In this document: one piece after another, positions 1-8,243 of the stretch
Layout of the letters: every line of letters begins with the position of its first letter
How positions within the stretch are numbered: the stretch's first letter is position 1
Assembly (NCBI RefSeq): GCF_026094475.1
Contig: NZ_JAPELL010000001.1
Span: forward strand, 393,065 to 457,064
From: Homoserinimonas sedimenticola
GTDB taxonomy: Bacteria > Actinomycetota > Actinomycetes > Actinomycetales > Microbacteriaceae
Length of the DNA stretch: 64,000 bases
Direction of reading: 5' to 3'
Notes under the pieces: generated by a model
What the model was told of the DNA's origin: nothing
Database searches by the model: none
What the model saw: the letters and a program-made list of their open reading frames with translations, nothing else
Program-made: the position numbers and the translations under genes

Positions 1-708
1 CACAAGAAGGCCCTCACCTGGCCGGACACGAGCGATGAACGAACGGACGACGCCGTCGAGGTCTTCCAGCGCGGCGAGCCAGCGCTCGGATTCCCACCCG
101 CGCTTGTGAGCGATCTGGTCGAGCTCGGGCACGTAGACGTAGGCAAGACCTCCCCCAACCTCGTCGAGGCGCACCTGGGCGAGCTCCAGGCGGTCAGAGA
201 TTCTGTCGGCGATCACATACTCAGCGCCGCGGAGCACTGCCTCAGTGAAGCCGGAGTCCTCGTAGCGGGCGGCTCCCACTGCGATCGACGGGATTCCCTC
301 GGCGGCAGCCTGCTCGAAAACGGTGCGCGAACGCTGCCACTCAGAGGGCACGAGGGTCTCGCCCCAGCCGTTGAGCTGGTTGAGGATGCGCCGGCTGCGA
401 GGTTCGAGGGCCGTGTAACCGACGATTCCGTGTAGGCCCGGTGGGCTTCCCGTCGTCAGCGTTGCGAGGGCACACGCGGTCGTCGTCGGGAATCCGGAAG
501 TGAGGCGCGTGTCTCGGGCGCCAGACAGCGTCCTTGCATGGCCCGCACGAGCGGCCAGCATGTGCGAACCCAGGCCGTCGACGAGCAGCACGATTGCGCT
601 GCGCACCCTGGATAGCCCGAGGCGGTTCGCCTCTCCCCTCAGCGATGCCCGCAGACTTGGGAACACATCGGCGAGGCTCGTCCGGTCGGAGAACGGCGCC
701 GGTAGCAT
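1..708 (-). CDS. Alkaline phosphatase/nucleotide pyrophosphatase family protein (3' end outside window)
   Basis: Reading the minus strand from the ATG at 706-708 gives an open frame to the window edge, about 235 residues, so the C-terminus is missing. An early [12 protein letters not shown] stretch carries the first metal-ligand Asp. It is followed by [16 protein letters not shown], the Thr-bearing active-site loop of the nucleotide pyrophosphatase/phosphodiesterase branch of the alkaline phosphatase superfamily. [12 protein letters not shown] segment follows, as in that family. The product is probably a soluble, metal-dependent phosphodiesterase or phosphatase; the substrate cannot be told. 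It is divergent from parC with only 12 bp between the start codons. The start is supported by a TAGGAT -10 element seven nucleotides upstream, which would give a leaderless mRNA. Confidence 0.8.
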   Translation of the reverse strand, partial: MLPAPFSDRTSLADVFPSLRASLRGEANRLGLSRVRSAIVLLVDGLGSHMLAARAGHARTLSGARDTRLTSGFPTTTACALATLTTGSPPGLHGIVGYTALEPRSRRILNQLNGWGETLVPSEWQRSRTVFEQAAAEGIPSIAVGAARYEDSGFTEAVLRGAEYVIADRISDRLELAQVRLDEVGGGLAYVYVPELDQIAHKRGWESERWLAALEDLDGVVRSFIARVRPGEGLLV

Positions 709-715
709 GGCTGCA

Positions 716-721
716 ATCCTA
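716..721 (-). promoter_or_regulatory. -10 element of the phosphodiesterase gene (leaderless)
   Basis: TAGGAT on the minus strand lies seven nucleotides before the ATG at 708, predicting transcription from the start codon itself. It overlaps the first base of the parC ATG. A TAGCAT at 703-708 on the plus strand may serve parC and overlaps this gene's start codon, so the two promoters are interlocked. Confidence 0.5.
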
Positions 722-3183
722 TGACTACTGCCGCCAATCGCACCGCTGACGAGCCCCAAGAGCGCATCGACGACGTCGATCTCGCCACCGAGATGGAGGG
801 CTCGTTCCTCGAGTACGCGTACTCCGTCATCTATTCCCGCGCCCTGCCCGACGCGCGTGACGGTCTCAAGCCCGTCCAACGCCGCATCCTCTTCCAGATG
901 ACGGAGATGGGGCTCAGACCCGACCGCGGGCATGTGAAGTCAGCACGCGTCGTGGGCGACGTGATGGGAAAGCTGCACCCCCACGGCGATGCGTCGATCT
1001 ACGATGCGATGGTCCGTCTGAATCAGCCGTTCATCATGCGGGTTCCTCTCATCGACGGGCACGGCAACTTCGGCTCTCTCGACGATGGGCCGGCGGCGCC
1101 CCGCTACACGGAGGCTCGTCTGACTGCGGCAGCTCTCGCCCTCACGGCGGATCTCGACGAGGACGTCGTCAACTTCGTTCCGAACTATGACAACCAGACC
1201 ATGCAGCCTGAAGTGCTGCCGTCTGCCTTCCCCAACCTTCTCGTGAATGGTGCGACGGGCATCGCGGTGGGTATGGCAACCAATATGGCGCCCCACAATT
1301 TGGTTGAGGTGGTCGCGGCAGCCCGGCACCTGCTGGAGCATCCCGATGCCTCGCTCGAAGACCTCATGGCCTTCGTTCCTGGCCCTGACCTCCCGAGCGG
1401 CGGCACGATCGTCGGCCTGAGCGGCATCCGTGACGCTTATGCGACGGGTCGGGGCAGCTTCAAGACGAGAGCGCGCGTATCGATCGAGCCGGTCACCGCG
1501 CGCAAGACGGGCCTCGTGGTCACCGAACTCCCCTACATGGTGGGCACTGAGAAGGTCATCGAGAAGATCAAGGACGGTGTGAGCTCGAAGAAGCTCAGCG
1601 GCATCACGGATGTCGCGGACCTGACGGATCGCAAGCGGGGCCTGCAGCTCGTCATCGGCATCAAGACGGGGTTCAACCCCGAGGCTGTGCTCGAGCAGCT
1701 CTACAAGCACACTCCCCTGGAGGAGCAGTTCAACATCAACAACGTCGCGCTCGTCGACGGCGGCCCGCGCACCCTGGGCCTGCGCGAACTGCTCCAGGTG
1801 TATCTCGAGCATCGGATCAGCGTTACAACGAGGCGTAGCCGTTTCCGACTTGACCGGCGACGCGAGCGTCTTCACCTCGTCGAGGGGCTTCTCATCGCGA
1901 TCCTCGACATCGACGAGGTCATCCAGGTCATCCGCAGTTCGGATGACTCGGAACAGGCGCGCGCGCGGCTGCGCGAGGTGTTCGATCTGAGCGAGGTTCA
2001 AGCCGAGTACATCCTGGAGCTGCGTCTGCGCCGGCTCACAAAGTTCTCGCGGATCGAGCTCGAAGCGGAGCGCGACCAGCTCCTCCGCGAGATTGAGGAG
2101 CTCGACCAGCTGCTCGCCGACCCCGGCCTCTTGCGTGCCCTCGTGGGACGAGAGCTCGACGAGGTGGCAGAGAAGTTCGGCACGCCCCGCCGCACCCTGT
2201 TGACAGAGGCAGGGGCGCAAGCGCCCGTATCGGGGCGGGGAAGACCTGCTCCCTCCCTCGAGATCGCGGATGTCCCGTGCCGGGTGCTGCTGTCAACCAC
2301 GGGTCGCCTCGTCCGCATCGACTACCCGGAGGGCGCTGTCCAGCCCCTGCCCGCGAAGCCTCGTCGCAGCAAGCACGATGCTCTGCTCTCCCAACTCGTC
2401 ACGACGAGTCGAAGCGAGATCGGCGCTCTCACGAATCTCGGCCGCGTCGTCCGCCTCTCTCCCGTCGACCTCCCGGTCGTGCCCGAGAGTTCCGTCCAGT
2501 TGGGAGCGGGCCGCAAGGCCTCGGAGTACATCGCGCTCGATAACAAGCAGGAGCGGGTGCTCGCTCTCGTGGCTCTCGACTCCGATGTCGCCGTCGCTCT
2601 TGGGACTCGGTCGGGAGTGGTCAAGCGCGTGATGCTCACGGATCTACCGAAGCGGCCGGAGTTCGAGGTGATCTCGCTCAAGGAGCGTGATGAGGTCGTT
2701 GCAGCCGCCATTGCGCCGGATGACTCCGAGCTCGTGTTCATTACCTCGGATGCGCAGCTACTCCGCTTCCCCGCCGCGGCCGTTCGCCCCCAGGGCAGGT
2801 CGGCAGCAGGCATGGCGGGCATAAGGCTTGCGGCCGGGGCATCCGTTATCGCCTTCGCCGCGATCGAGGATGCCGAGGGCGCCGTCGTGGCGACGATCTC
2901 GGGTTCCGCGACAACGATCGCGGGGACGGATCCAGGACGCGCCAAGGTCTCCGATTTCTCCGAGTTTCCGAGCAAGGGGCGCGCCACTGGCGGCGTTCGT
3001 GCACATGCACTCCTCAGGGGCGAGGACTCACTGACCCTGGCCTGGGCAGGACCGGGACCAGCGCTCGCAGTCGCCAGTGACGGAGCATCGCGCACGCTTC
3101 CTGAGGCGGGAGCGCGCCGCGACGCGTCAGGCACACCACTCGACGCGGTCGTGTCTTCGATCGGGCGCAGCATCGGCGACTGA
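721..3183 (+). CDS. parC: DNA topoisomerase IV subunit A (type IIA topoisomerase A subunit)
   Basis: This is the DNA cleavage/religation subunit that pairs with ParE to decatenate and relax DNA. The 820-residue protein begins with an acidic leader and enters the GyrA/ParC fold at [23 protein letters not shown]. The active-site tyrosine is Tyr129 in PRYTEARL, and the quinolone-region motif is [10 protein letters not shown] at about 87-96. A beta-pinwheel-like C-terminal region follows residue 500. I prefer ParC to GyrA because parE is the convergent neighbour and the C-terminal GyrA box (QRRGGKG-like) is not seen. The position equal to E. coli GyrA Ser83 is Ala91. The start ATG at 721 lacks a clear Shine-Dalgarno and probably has a very short leader. 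Confidence 0.92.
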   Translation: MTTAANRTADEPQERIDDVDLATEMEGSFLEYAYSVIYSRALPDARDGLKPVQRRILFQMTEMGLRPDRGHVKSARVVGDVMGKLHPHGDASIYDAMVRLNQPFIMRVPLIDGHGNFGSLDDGPAAPRYTEARLTAAALALTADLDEDVVNFVPNYDNQTMQPEVLPSAFPNLLVNGATGIAVGMATNMAPHNLVEVVAAARHLLEHPDASLEDLMAFVPGPDLPSGGTIVGLSGIRDAYATGRGSFKTRARVSIEPVTARKTGLVVTELPYMVGTEKVIEKIKDGVSSKKLSGITDVADLTDRKRGLQLVIGIKTGFNPEAVLEQLYKHTPLEEQFNINNVALVDGGPRTLGLRELLQVYLEHRISVTTRRSRFRLDRRRERLHLVEGLLIAILDIDEVIQVIRSSDDSEQARARLREVFDLSEVQAEYILELRLRRLTKFSRIELEAERDQLLREIEELDQLLADPGLLRALVGRELDEVAEKFGTPRRTLLTEAGAQAPVSGRGRPAPSLEIADVPCRVLLSTTGRLVRIDYPEGAVQPLPAKPRRSKHDALLSQLVTTSRSEIGALTNLGRVVRLSPVDLPVVPESSVQLGAGRKASEYIALDNKQERVLALVALDSDVAVALGTRSGVVKRVMLTDLPKRPEFEVISLKERDEVVAAAIAPDDSELVFITSDAQLLRFPAAAVRPQGRSAAGMAGIRLAAGASVIAFAAIEDAEGAVVATISGSATTIAGTDPGRAKVSDFSEFPSKGRATGGVRAHALLRGEDSLTLAWAGPGPALAVASDGASRTLPEAGARRDASGTPLDAVVSSIGRSIGD

Positions 3184-3200
3184 GCGGCAGTGCGCCGCTC
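3182..3200. terminator. Hairpin between convergent parC and parE
   Basis: A 7-bp perfect stem (GAGCGGC/GCCGCTC) with a 5-nt loop starts within the parC stop codon and lies in the 34-bp gap to the parE stop. There is no T-run, so termination is plausible but unproven. Confidence 0.45.
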
Positions 3201-3217
3201 TTGACACCGCCGAGGGG

Positions 3218-5299
3218 TCAGACGTCGATGCGTTCCCTGCTGAGTGCAGCGGATCCCTCAACGATGAACTCCTTGCGCGGACCCACCTCATTTCCCATGA
3301 GGAGCTCGAAGACCTTCTCGGCCGCCGCGGCATCCGAGATATTGACGCGCCTGAGCGTGCGGTGCGAGCGGTCCATCGTCGTCGTCGCCAGCTGATCCGC
3401 GTCCATCTCGCCAAGACCCTTGTATCGCTGGATCGGGTCCTGATAGCGCTTGTTCGCTTTCTTCAGCTGGGCCAATACGCCGTTCAACTCCGCTTCCGAG
3501 TAAGTGTAAATGGTCTCGTTGGGCTTCGAGCCCGGGTTGATGACGACGACCCGGTGCAGGGGCGGGACTGCTGCGTACACTCGGCCATCCCTGATCATGT
3601 CCGGCATGTAGCGGAAGAAGAGCGTCAGTAACAGGGTGCGAATGTGCGCGCCGTCGACATCCGCGTCGCTCATGATGATGACCTTGCCGTAGCGCGCGGC
3701 GGCGAGGTCGAAGCTCCTGCCGGAACCCGCACCGATCACCTGGATGATGGAGGCGCACTCCGCGTTCGAGAGCATGTCCGAGATTGACGCCTTCTGCACG
3801 TTGAGGATCTTGCCCCGGATCGGCAGCAGCGCCTGGTATTCGCTGTCGCGCGCGAGCTTGGCTGTACCGAGGGCCGAGTCGCCCTCGACGATGAAGAGCT
3901 CGCTGTTGGAGACATCGTTGCTTCGGCAGTCGACGAGCTTGGCGGGAAGGGTCGAGTTCTCCAGCGCATTCTTGCGGCGCTGCGTCTCCTTGTGGGCGCG
4001 CGCGGAGATCCGCGACTTCATCTCGGCGACGACCTTCTCGAGCACGAGGGAGCACTGTGCCTTGTCGTCCCGCTTGGGCGAGGCGAAACGCTCCTTCATC
4101 TCCTTTGCGATGACATTCGCTACGATCGAACGCACCGCCGGGGTCCCGAGAATCTCCTTCGTCTGACCTTCGAACTGCGGTTCGGGCAGTCGCACCGTCA
4201 GCACTGCGGTGAGACCGGCCAGGATGTCGTCCTTCTCCAGCTTGTCGTTGCCGACTTTCAGCCGTCGAGCATTTTGCTCGACCTGGGCTCGCAGAAACTT
4301 CATCATGCCCTGCTCGAAGCCGCCCTGGTGCGTACCACCCTTGGGCGTCGCAATGATGTTCACGAAGCTGCGGAAAACGGTGTCGTAGCCGGTGCCCCAT
4401 CGAAGTGCCACGTCGACCTCGCACTGCCGTTCGAGCTCGGTCGCGACCATGTGTCCCCGCTCATCGAGCACCGGCACGGTCTCCGTGAAGCTGCCAGAGC
4501 CCGTCATCCGCCAGGTTCCCGTGATGGGGGTGTCGGGGGCGAGGAAGTCTACGAACTCCGAAATGCCGCCGTCGAAGCGGAAGGATTCGGATGTCTCCTC
4601 CTCCCCGCGTCGGTCGATCACCGAAAGCGTGAGACCGTCCACCAGAAACGCCGTCTGGCGCGCCCTCGATGTGAGCTCCTCTGCCTGGAAGCTTGCGCCG
4701 CGAGTGAAGATCTGGGGGTCGGCCCAGTAACGCACCCGCGTGCCTGTAACCCCCTTCGGCACCTTGCCCAGCACGCGAAGCTCGCTACCGTTCTCGAAAG
4801 GAGTGAACGGGGCATCCGGACGCGGGTCACCCTTGTCGGCGAAGATGCCTGGCTCGCCCCGGTGAAAGGACATCGCCCAGGTCTTGCCGTCGCGGTCCAC
4901 CTCGACGTCGAGTCGCTCGGAGAGCGCATTGACGACGGAGGCGCCGACACCGTGAAGACCTCCAGAGGATGCGTAGGAGCCGCTGCCGAACTTGCCACCC
5001 GCGTGGAGCTTCGTGAAGACGACCTCGACACCCGAAAGCCCGGTCTTCGGCTCCGCGTCGACCGGGATGCCACGCGCATGGTCCTTCACCTCGACGCTTC
5101 CGTCGGCATGCAGCACGACCTCAATCGAGTCGCCGTGCCCCGCAAGCGCCTCATCCACCGAATTGTCGATGATCTCCCACAGGCAATGCATGAGCCCGCG
5201 GGAGTCCGTCGAGCCGATGTACATCCCCGGCCGCTTACGCACCGCTTCGAGCCCCTCGAGCACGGAGAGATGACGGGCGGAATAGTCGGAACTCGACAC
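3218..5299 (-). CDS. parE: DNA topoisomerase IV subunit B (ATPase subunit)
   Basis: The 693-residue ATPase subunit pairs with ParC. The GHKL ATP-binding site is visible as EIIDNSVDEALAG (about 42-54) and GGLHGVGASVVNALS. The Toprim domain shows VEGDSALGTAKLARD and the Mg-binding MSDADVDGAHIRTLL. The C-terminus ends in the RYKGLGEMDADQL and EVGPRKEFI blocks typical of GyrB/ParE. The start is GTG at 5299, with an AAGGAG Shine-Dalgarno about nine nucleotides upstream. Length and motifs are complete, with no sign of damage. It is convergent with parC, so the two subunits are made from separate transcripts. GyrB is the alternative name, but the parC partner argues for ParE. Confidence 0.93.
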   Translation of the reverse strand: MSSSDYSARHLSVLEGLEAVRKRPGMYIGSTDSRGLMHCLWEIIDNSVDEALAGHGDSIEVVLHADGSVEVKDHARGIPVDAEPKTGLSGVEVVFTKLHAGGKFGSGSYASSGGLHGVGASVVNALSERLDVEVDRDGKTWAMSFHRGEPGIFADKGDPRPDAPFTPFENGSELRVLGKVPKGVTGTRVRYWADPQIFTRGASFQAEELTSRARQTAFLVDGLTLSVIDRRGEEETSESFRFDGGISEFVDFLAPDTPITGTWRMTGSGSFTETVPVLDERGHMVATELERQCEVDVALRWGTGYDTVFRSFVNIIATPKGGTHQGGFEQGMMKFLRAQVEQNARRLKVGNDKLEKDDILAGLTAVLTVRLPEPQFEGQTKEILGTPAVRSIVANVIAKEMKERFASPKRDDKAQCSLVLEKVVAEMKSRISARAHKETQRRKNALENSTLPAKLVDCRSNDVSNSELFIVEGDSALGTAKLARDSEYQALLPIRGKILNVQKASISDMLSNAECASIIQVIGAGSGRSFDLAAARYGKVIIMSDADVDGAHIRTLLLTLFFRYMPDMIRDGRVYAAVPPLHRVVVINPGSKPNETIYTYSEAELNGVLAQLKKANKRYQDPIQRYKGLGEMDADQLATTTMDRSHRTLRRVNISDAAAAEKVFELLMGNEVGPRKEFIVEGSAALSRERIDV

Positions 5300-5351
5300 G
5301 AAGTGGGACTCCTTCGAAGAGGACAGGAATTGGGAGGCGGGTGCGGTATTC

Positions 5352-5385
5352 AGCCTAGCTAGGCGACACGGGTGCCAACGGCACC
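5352..5385 (-). promoter_or_regulatory. Possible parE promoter with nearby inverted repeats
   Basis: On the minus strand TTGGCA (5373-5378) and TAGGCT (5352-5357) are separated by 15 nt, a short but usable spacing. The -10 overlaps the palindrome CCTAGCTAGG (5354-5363), and GGTGCC-AAC-GGCACC (5371-5385) overlaps the -35. These dyads may be operator sites. No clear promoter for the divergent DUF7455 gene was found in 5386-5516. Confidence 0.35.
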
Positions 5386-5516
5386 GACACCCCTCCGGCG
5401 CCTGGCTACGCGGTGAGCGAAATGCATCGATCCAATGCCCCCGATTCAGGCAGGACGTGCTTGTATTGACGTACGGCGATCACAGATCGACCAACAGACA
5501 AACGGAGGAGGAACCA

Positions 5517-5741
5517 ATGTCTCAGATCTCTGCCGAGACGACGGAGCACGACTCCTACCAGCTGACGGCCGCCGACCGGTGCGACAGCTGCGGCGCCCAG
5601 GCCTACATCCGCGTCGCAATCGGCGACAGCGAACTCCTGTTCTGCGCGCACCATGGCCGCCGCCACCAGGAGAAGCTCGAGGCAGTGGCGACCGACTGGC
5701 TCGACGAGTCACGCCGCCTTCTCGAGGACAGCCCCGCCTAG
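5517..5741 (+). CDS. DUF7455 small zinc-ribbon-like protein
   Basis: This is a 74-residue protein of unknown function, conserved next to parE/sigA in actinobacteria. It contains DRCDSCGAQAYIRV followed by ELLFCAHHGRRH, giving a Cys-Cys...Cys-His-His set that probably binds one metal ion. Its C-terminal half is a short charged helix. I chose the ATG at 5517 because a GGAGG Shine-Dalgarno precedes it at the right distance; an upstream in-frame start would add 20 unconserved residues. Its TAG stop overlaps the TAG stop of the convergent racemase-like gene by four bases. A regulatory or RNA-polymerase-associated role is only a guess from size and position. Confidence 0.85.
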   Translation: MSQISAETTEHDSYQLTAADRCDSCGAQAYIRVAIGDSELLFCAHHGRRHQEKLEAVATDWLDESRRLLEDSPA

Positions 5742-6799
5742 TCAGCGGTCTCCATCGCACCGAGGTAACGACGCGGGACGCGCGGCGAAACGCGCACCGC
5801 GATCTCCTCTCCGATCGTGCCCAGGGCATCCGCCCACTCCTGAAGTGTGGCCTCGCCATGAGTGCCATCACCGAAGAGGGTGACGACGTCGCCGACGGCC
5901 ACATCGGGACACCCGGTGAGCACGAGCTCGTCGACATCGATCTTCGAGATGACGCGACGACGAGAACCTACCGAGACGGTGACGCGCCCGGCCATCGAGC
6001 GAAAGAGCCCATCACCGTAGCCGATGCCGACGATGGCGCGATCCCCCTTCACCTCTCGGACCACCGACCGCAAGGTCATTACGGGGACAAGGCCGAGGGA
6101 CCCGGGCGTGACGCCGTCTCCGGGCGCGATGCCGTAGGCGAACGCGCCGACCCGCACAAGGTCGAAGCGACTGTCGGCTCGCTCGAATGCCGCAGCACTT
6201 GCCGCAAGGTGACGCACAGGGAATGTCGCCCCGAGCTCCTCCCCCGCCGCTACCGCGGCTTCGAAGCGTGAGATCGCGAGGGAATCGGCGTCGAACGACG
6301 CTTCCGCGAGATGGGTCCATGCGCCTGCAATCTCTACACGGCCCTCGCACTGCAAGCGCAGGGCTTCCCTCACAAGCGTCGGCCAGTCCTCTGGGGTGGC
6401 TCCAGCACGGTGCAGCCCCGTGTCGATCTTGAGGTGCACCCGAGCGGTCTGCGTTGAAGCCGCGGATGCTGCGTGCCTCAGCTGGCGGACGTTCGAGAGC
6501 CCTACTTCCACTCCCGCACCAATCGCGTCCCCGAGATCACCGTCCGGATCGGTGAGCCACGCGAAGACCCGGGCCTCAGGAGACCGCCTGCGTACGCGCA
6601 GCGCGGTTTCGGCGTCCAGAGCGCCGAACCACGTTATGCCGTCAGCGGCAGCGGTGTCGACGATGCGCTCGAGCCCGTGACAGTAGGCGTCGTCTTTGAC
6701 GACGAACATGAGTTCCGCCGGAGAAACCCGGGCCCGCAGCATCCTGAGATTGGCACGGAGCGCTCCCATATCGATCACCGCCTCGGCCCGGTCGATCAT
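5738..6799 (-). CDS. Alanine-racemase-fold protein A: PLP barrel present, catalytic-Tyr loop missing
   Basis: This 353-residue protein has the full N-terminal alanine racemase barrel. PLP-lysine motif VVKDDAYCHG carries Lys35. Substrate/PLP elements HLKIDTGLHRAG and WTHLAEA follow, then FDLVRVGAFAYGI with the Arg that contacts the PLP nitrogen. In the C-terminal domain the sequence runs from SVVREV straight into RAIVGIGYGDG. About 17 residues that normally hold the second catalytic base (Tyr in VSYGxTY) are absent, and the usual CMDQ motif reads IDVDEL. On its own it should lack the two-base racemization chemistry. Its ATG overlaps the stop of the upstream racemase-like gene (ATGA), so the two are translationally coupled. 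Likely half of a heterodimeric racemase; alternatives are a PLP regulator or a decarboxylase-like enzyme. Confidence 0.8.
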   Translation of the reverse strand: MIDRAEAVIDMGALRANLRMLRARVSPAELMFVVKDDAYCHGLERIVDTAAADGITWFGALDAETALRVRRRSPEARVFAWLTDPDGDLGDAIGAGVEVGLSNVRQLRHAASAASTQTARVHLKIDTGLHRAGATPEDWPTLVREALRLQCEGRVEIAGAWTHLAEASFDADSLAISRFEAAVAAGEELGATFPVRHLAASAAAFERADSRFDLVRVGAFAYGIAPGDGVTPGSLGLVPVMTLRSVVREVKGDRAIVGIGYGDGLFRSMAGRVTVSVGSRRRVISKIDVDELVLTGCPDVAVGDVVTLFGDGTHGEATLQEWADALGTIGEEIAVRVSPRVPRRYLGAMETAD

Positions 6800-7488
6800 G
6801 CGTACGTCCTTGCCACTCGCGGGCCGATTCCTGTCGTCAGTTCGACCCCTGAGACGTCGAAAGACGAAGCGAAGTCCTCGGCCGTCACGCCCAGATCCCC
6901 GAAGAGCACCGCTTCATCGCCAACCTCGGCGCCGTCCGTGCCGAGGTCGAGCATGTGGACATCCATGGCGACTCGGCCCGCAATTGGTCGCGGTTGCCCA
7001 CCCAGCATCACCTGCCCACGATTCCCCGCGCTACGAGGTAAACCATCTGAGTAACCGACCGGTACGAGTGCAAGCGCACTGCGCCGCTGCAGTCTGTAAG
7101 TGTGACCATATGAAACGCCTTCGCCGGCCTCGACGGTCTTCACCGAGACAACCCGAGCCGAGACGCGCATGCAGCTGGCGAGTCCCAGGCTCGCGGCATC
7201 CGATTCAAGCCCGTAGAGAGCAGGGCCGGTGTGGGACAGGACGCCTGCCTCATCGGAGAATCGCAGTACGGCGTCGGCGCCCATGAGCGGCGCGAGACGC
7301 TCGGCATCAGCCGCGGCGCTGAGCAGCAGGTGGCGCCACCCGGCGGCGCTGAGCGCGCGCGCAACTTCCGGGGCACCGTGTCCATAGGCATCGGCACGAA
7401 GATCGGCATACAACGGCGCAGACGCGTCAGAGCGCAGACGCTCGCCATTACCGACGATCGCGCCAAGAAAGATGCGAGCTTCCCGCAT
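6796..7488 (-). CDS. Alanine-racemase-fold protein B: catalytic-Tyr domain present, barrel and PLP Lys lost
   Basis: This 230-residue protein is about 140 residues shorter than an alanine racemase. It opens with a relic of the first barrel strand, LRADAYGHG, in which the PLP lysine position is Arg31. It then jumps over most of the barrel to GPALYGL and a complete C-terminal domain. That domain keeps GVSYGHTY (catalytic Tyr127), VPVGYSDGLPR and GRVAMD. So it retains what protein A lacks and lacks what protein A retains. In alanine racemase each active site combines Lys of one subunit with Tyr of the partner, so an A:B heterodimer would rebuild one complete site. It lies 5 nt after the GatD-like gene and overlaps the gene for protein A by 4 nt. 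Confidence 0.8.
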   Translation of the reverse strand: MREARIFLGAIVGNGERLRSDASAPLYADLRADAYGHGAPEVARALSAAGWRHLLLSAAADAERLAPLMGADAVLRFSDEAGVLSHTGPALYGLESDAASLGLASCMRVSARVVSVKTVEAGEGVSYGHTYRLQRRSALALVPVGYSDGLPRSAGNRGQVMLGGQPRPIAGRVAMDVHMLDLGTDGAEVGDEAVLFGDLGVTAEDFASSFDVSGVELTTGIGPRVARTYA

Positions 7489-7493
7489 CGAGC

Positions 7494-8243
7494 TCAGATC
7501 CGCTTGAAATGGTGCTCCGCGTTCCGGCGGATTACGGCGCGTGCCTCACTCGCGTAATGGTCCAGCGCGCGGTGCTCCTCTAGACCTTCCTGACCGGCGC
7601 CGGCCGAGTAGGTCTCGCCGCGCCTAGCAAGCGCCCGAGACAAGATCGCGTCGGTGACGTCGGGGTTCAACGGAAGCACCGGGCCACCGATGAGCGTCGC
7701 GATGGCGGAACCGATGATGACGCCCTCCGCCTGTCCCGCGGGCACGACGCCCGCGCTCACGACGCCGAAACTCTCAGCGGAGTCGTTCCGAAGCCAGCGT
7801 GAAGCGTGGTCGGCGAACCCGACGACAGGACCATCGACGGAGTCGACGATGAGGTAGCCCACCACCCGCTCGCCAGTGCGCTCGGCGCGGAACGGGAAGA
7901 CGCCGACTCCCGAGAGTTCCGCCTCCCCTGCCGTGACGCCGTGCGAAAGAAGCTCCGCCCCGGCGCCGTAGGCGAAGAAGGAGACGCCCGAGTCCGCCCA
8001 CAACTTCAGCGTTTGTGCATTCGCCATCAAATCAGCGTGGATGCGCCGCATCGCTGACATGGGACCGCCACCGATCACGACAATGTCAGCGTTCGCCGGA
8101 AGTTCTTGCCCGACCTCATGGCGCACGACCTCTGTCGCGTGACCCGAGCGCCGTGCCCGTGTGCTGAGTGCAAGCACATTGCCGGCGTCCCCGGCAACGC
8201 CCATCTCATCGGGGTACAGCTGCACAATCGTGAGTGCGCTCAT
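7494..8243 (-). CDS. GatD-like glutamine amidotransferase-fold protein lacking catalytic Cys and His
   Basis: The 249-residue protein matches GatD, the glutaminase partner of MurT in lipid II isoglutaminyl synthase. Visible matches are the N-terminal LYPDEMGVAGDAGNVLAL, the DIVVIGGGP strand and the C-terminal GGPVLPLNPDVTDAIL. The nucleophile elbow, normally ICGGYQ, reads AYGAGA with Tyr92 at the Cys position. The histidine motif, normally YLHGP, reads LIGGP with Gly186 at the His position. Both glutaminase catalytic residues are therefore gone, so ammonia from glutamine is not expected. The fold and MurT pairing appear intact: the gene overlaps the MurT-like gene by 4 nt. A structural or amino-acid-binding role for the ligase is the likely fate. 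The annotation by family is secure; the altered function is inference. Confidence 0.82.
   Translation of the reverse strand: MSALTIVQLYPDEMGVAGDAGNVLALSTRARRSGHATEVVRHEVGQELPANADIVVIGGGPMSAMRRIHADLMANAQTLKLWADSGVSFFAYGAGAELLSHGVTAGEAELSGVGVFPFRAERTGERVVGYLIVDSVDGPVVGFADHASRWLRNDSAESFGVVSAGVVPAGQAEGVIIGSAIATLIGGPVLPLNPDVTDAILSRALARRGETYSAGAGQEGLEEHRALDHYASEARAVIRRNAEHHFKRI

Noticed and set aside
940..2220. Long minus-strand open frame opposite parC
   Set aside because: It lies wholly inside parC, which has full topoisomerase motifs; the frame reads as a high-GC antisense shadow with no family pattern.
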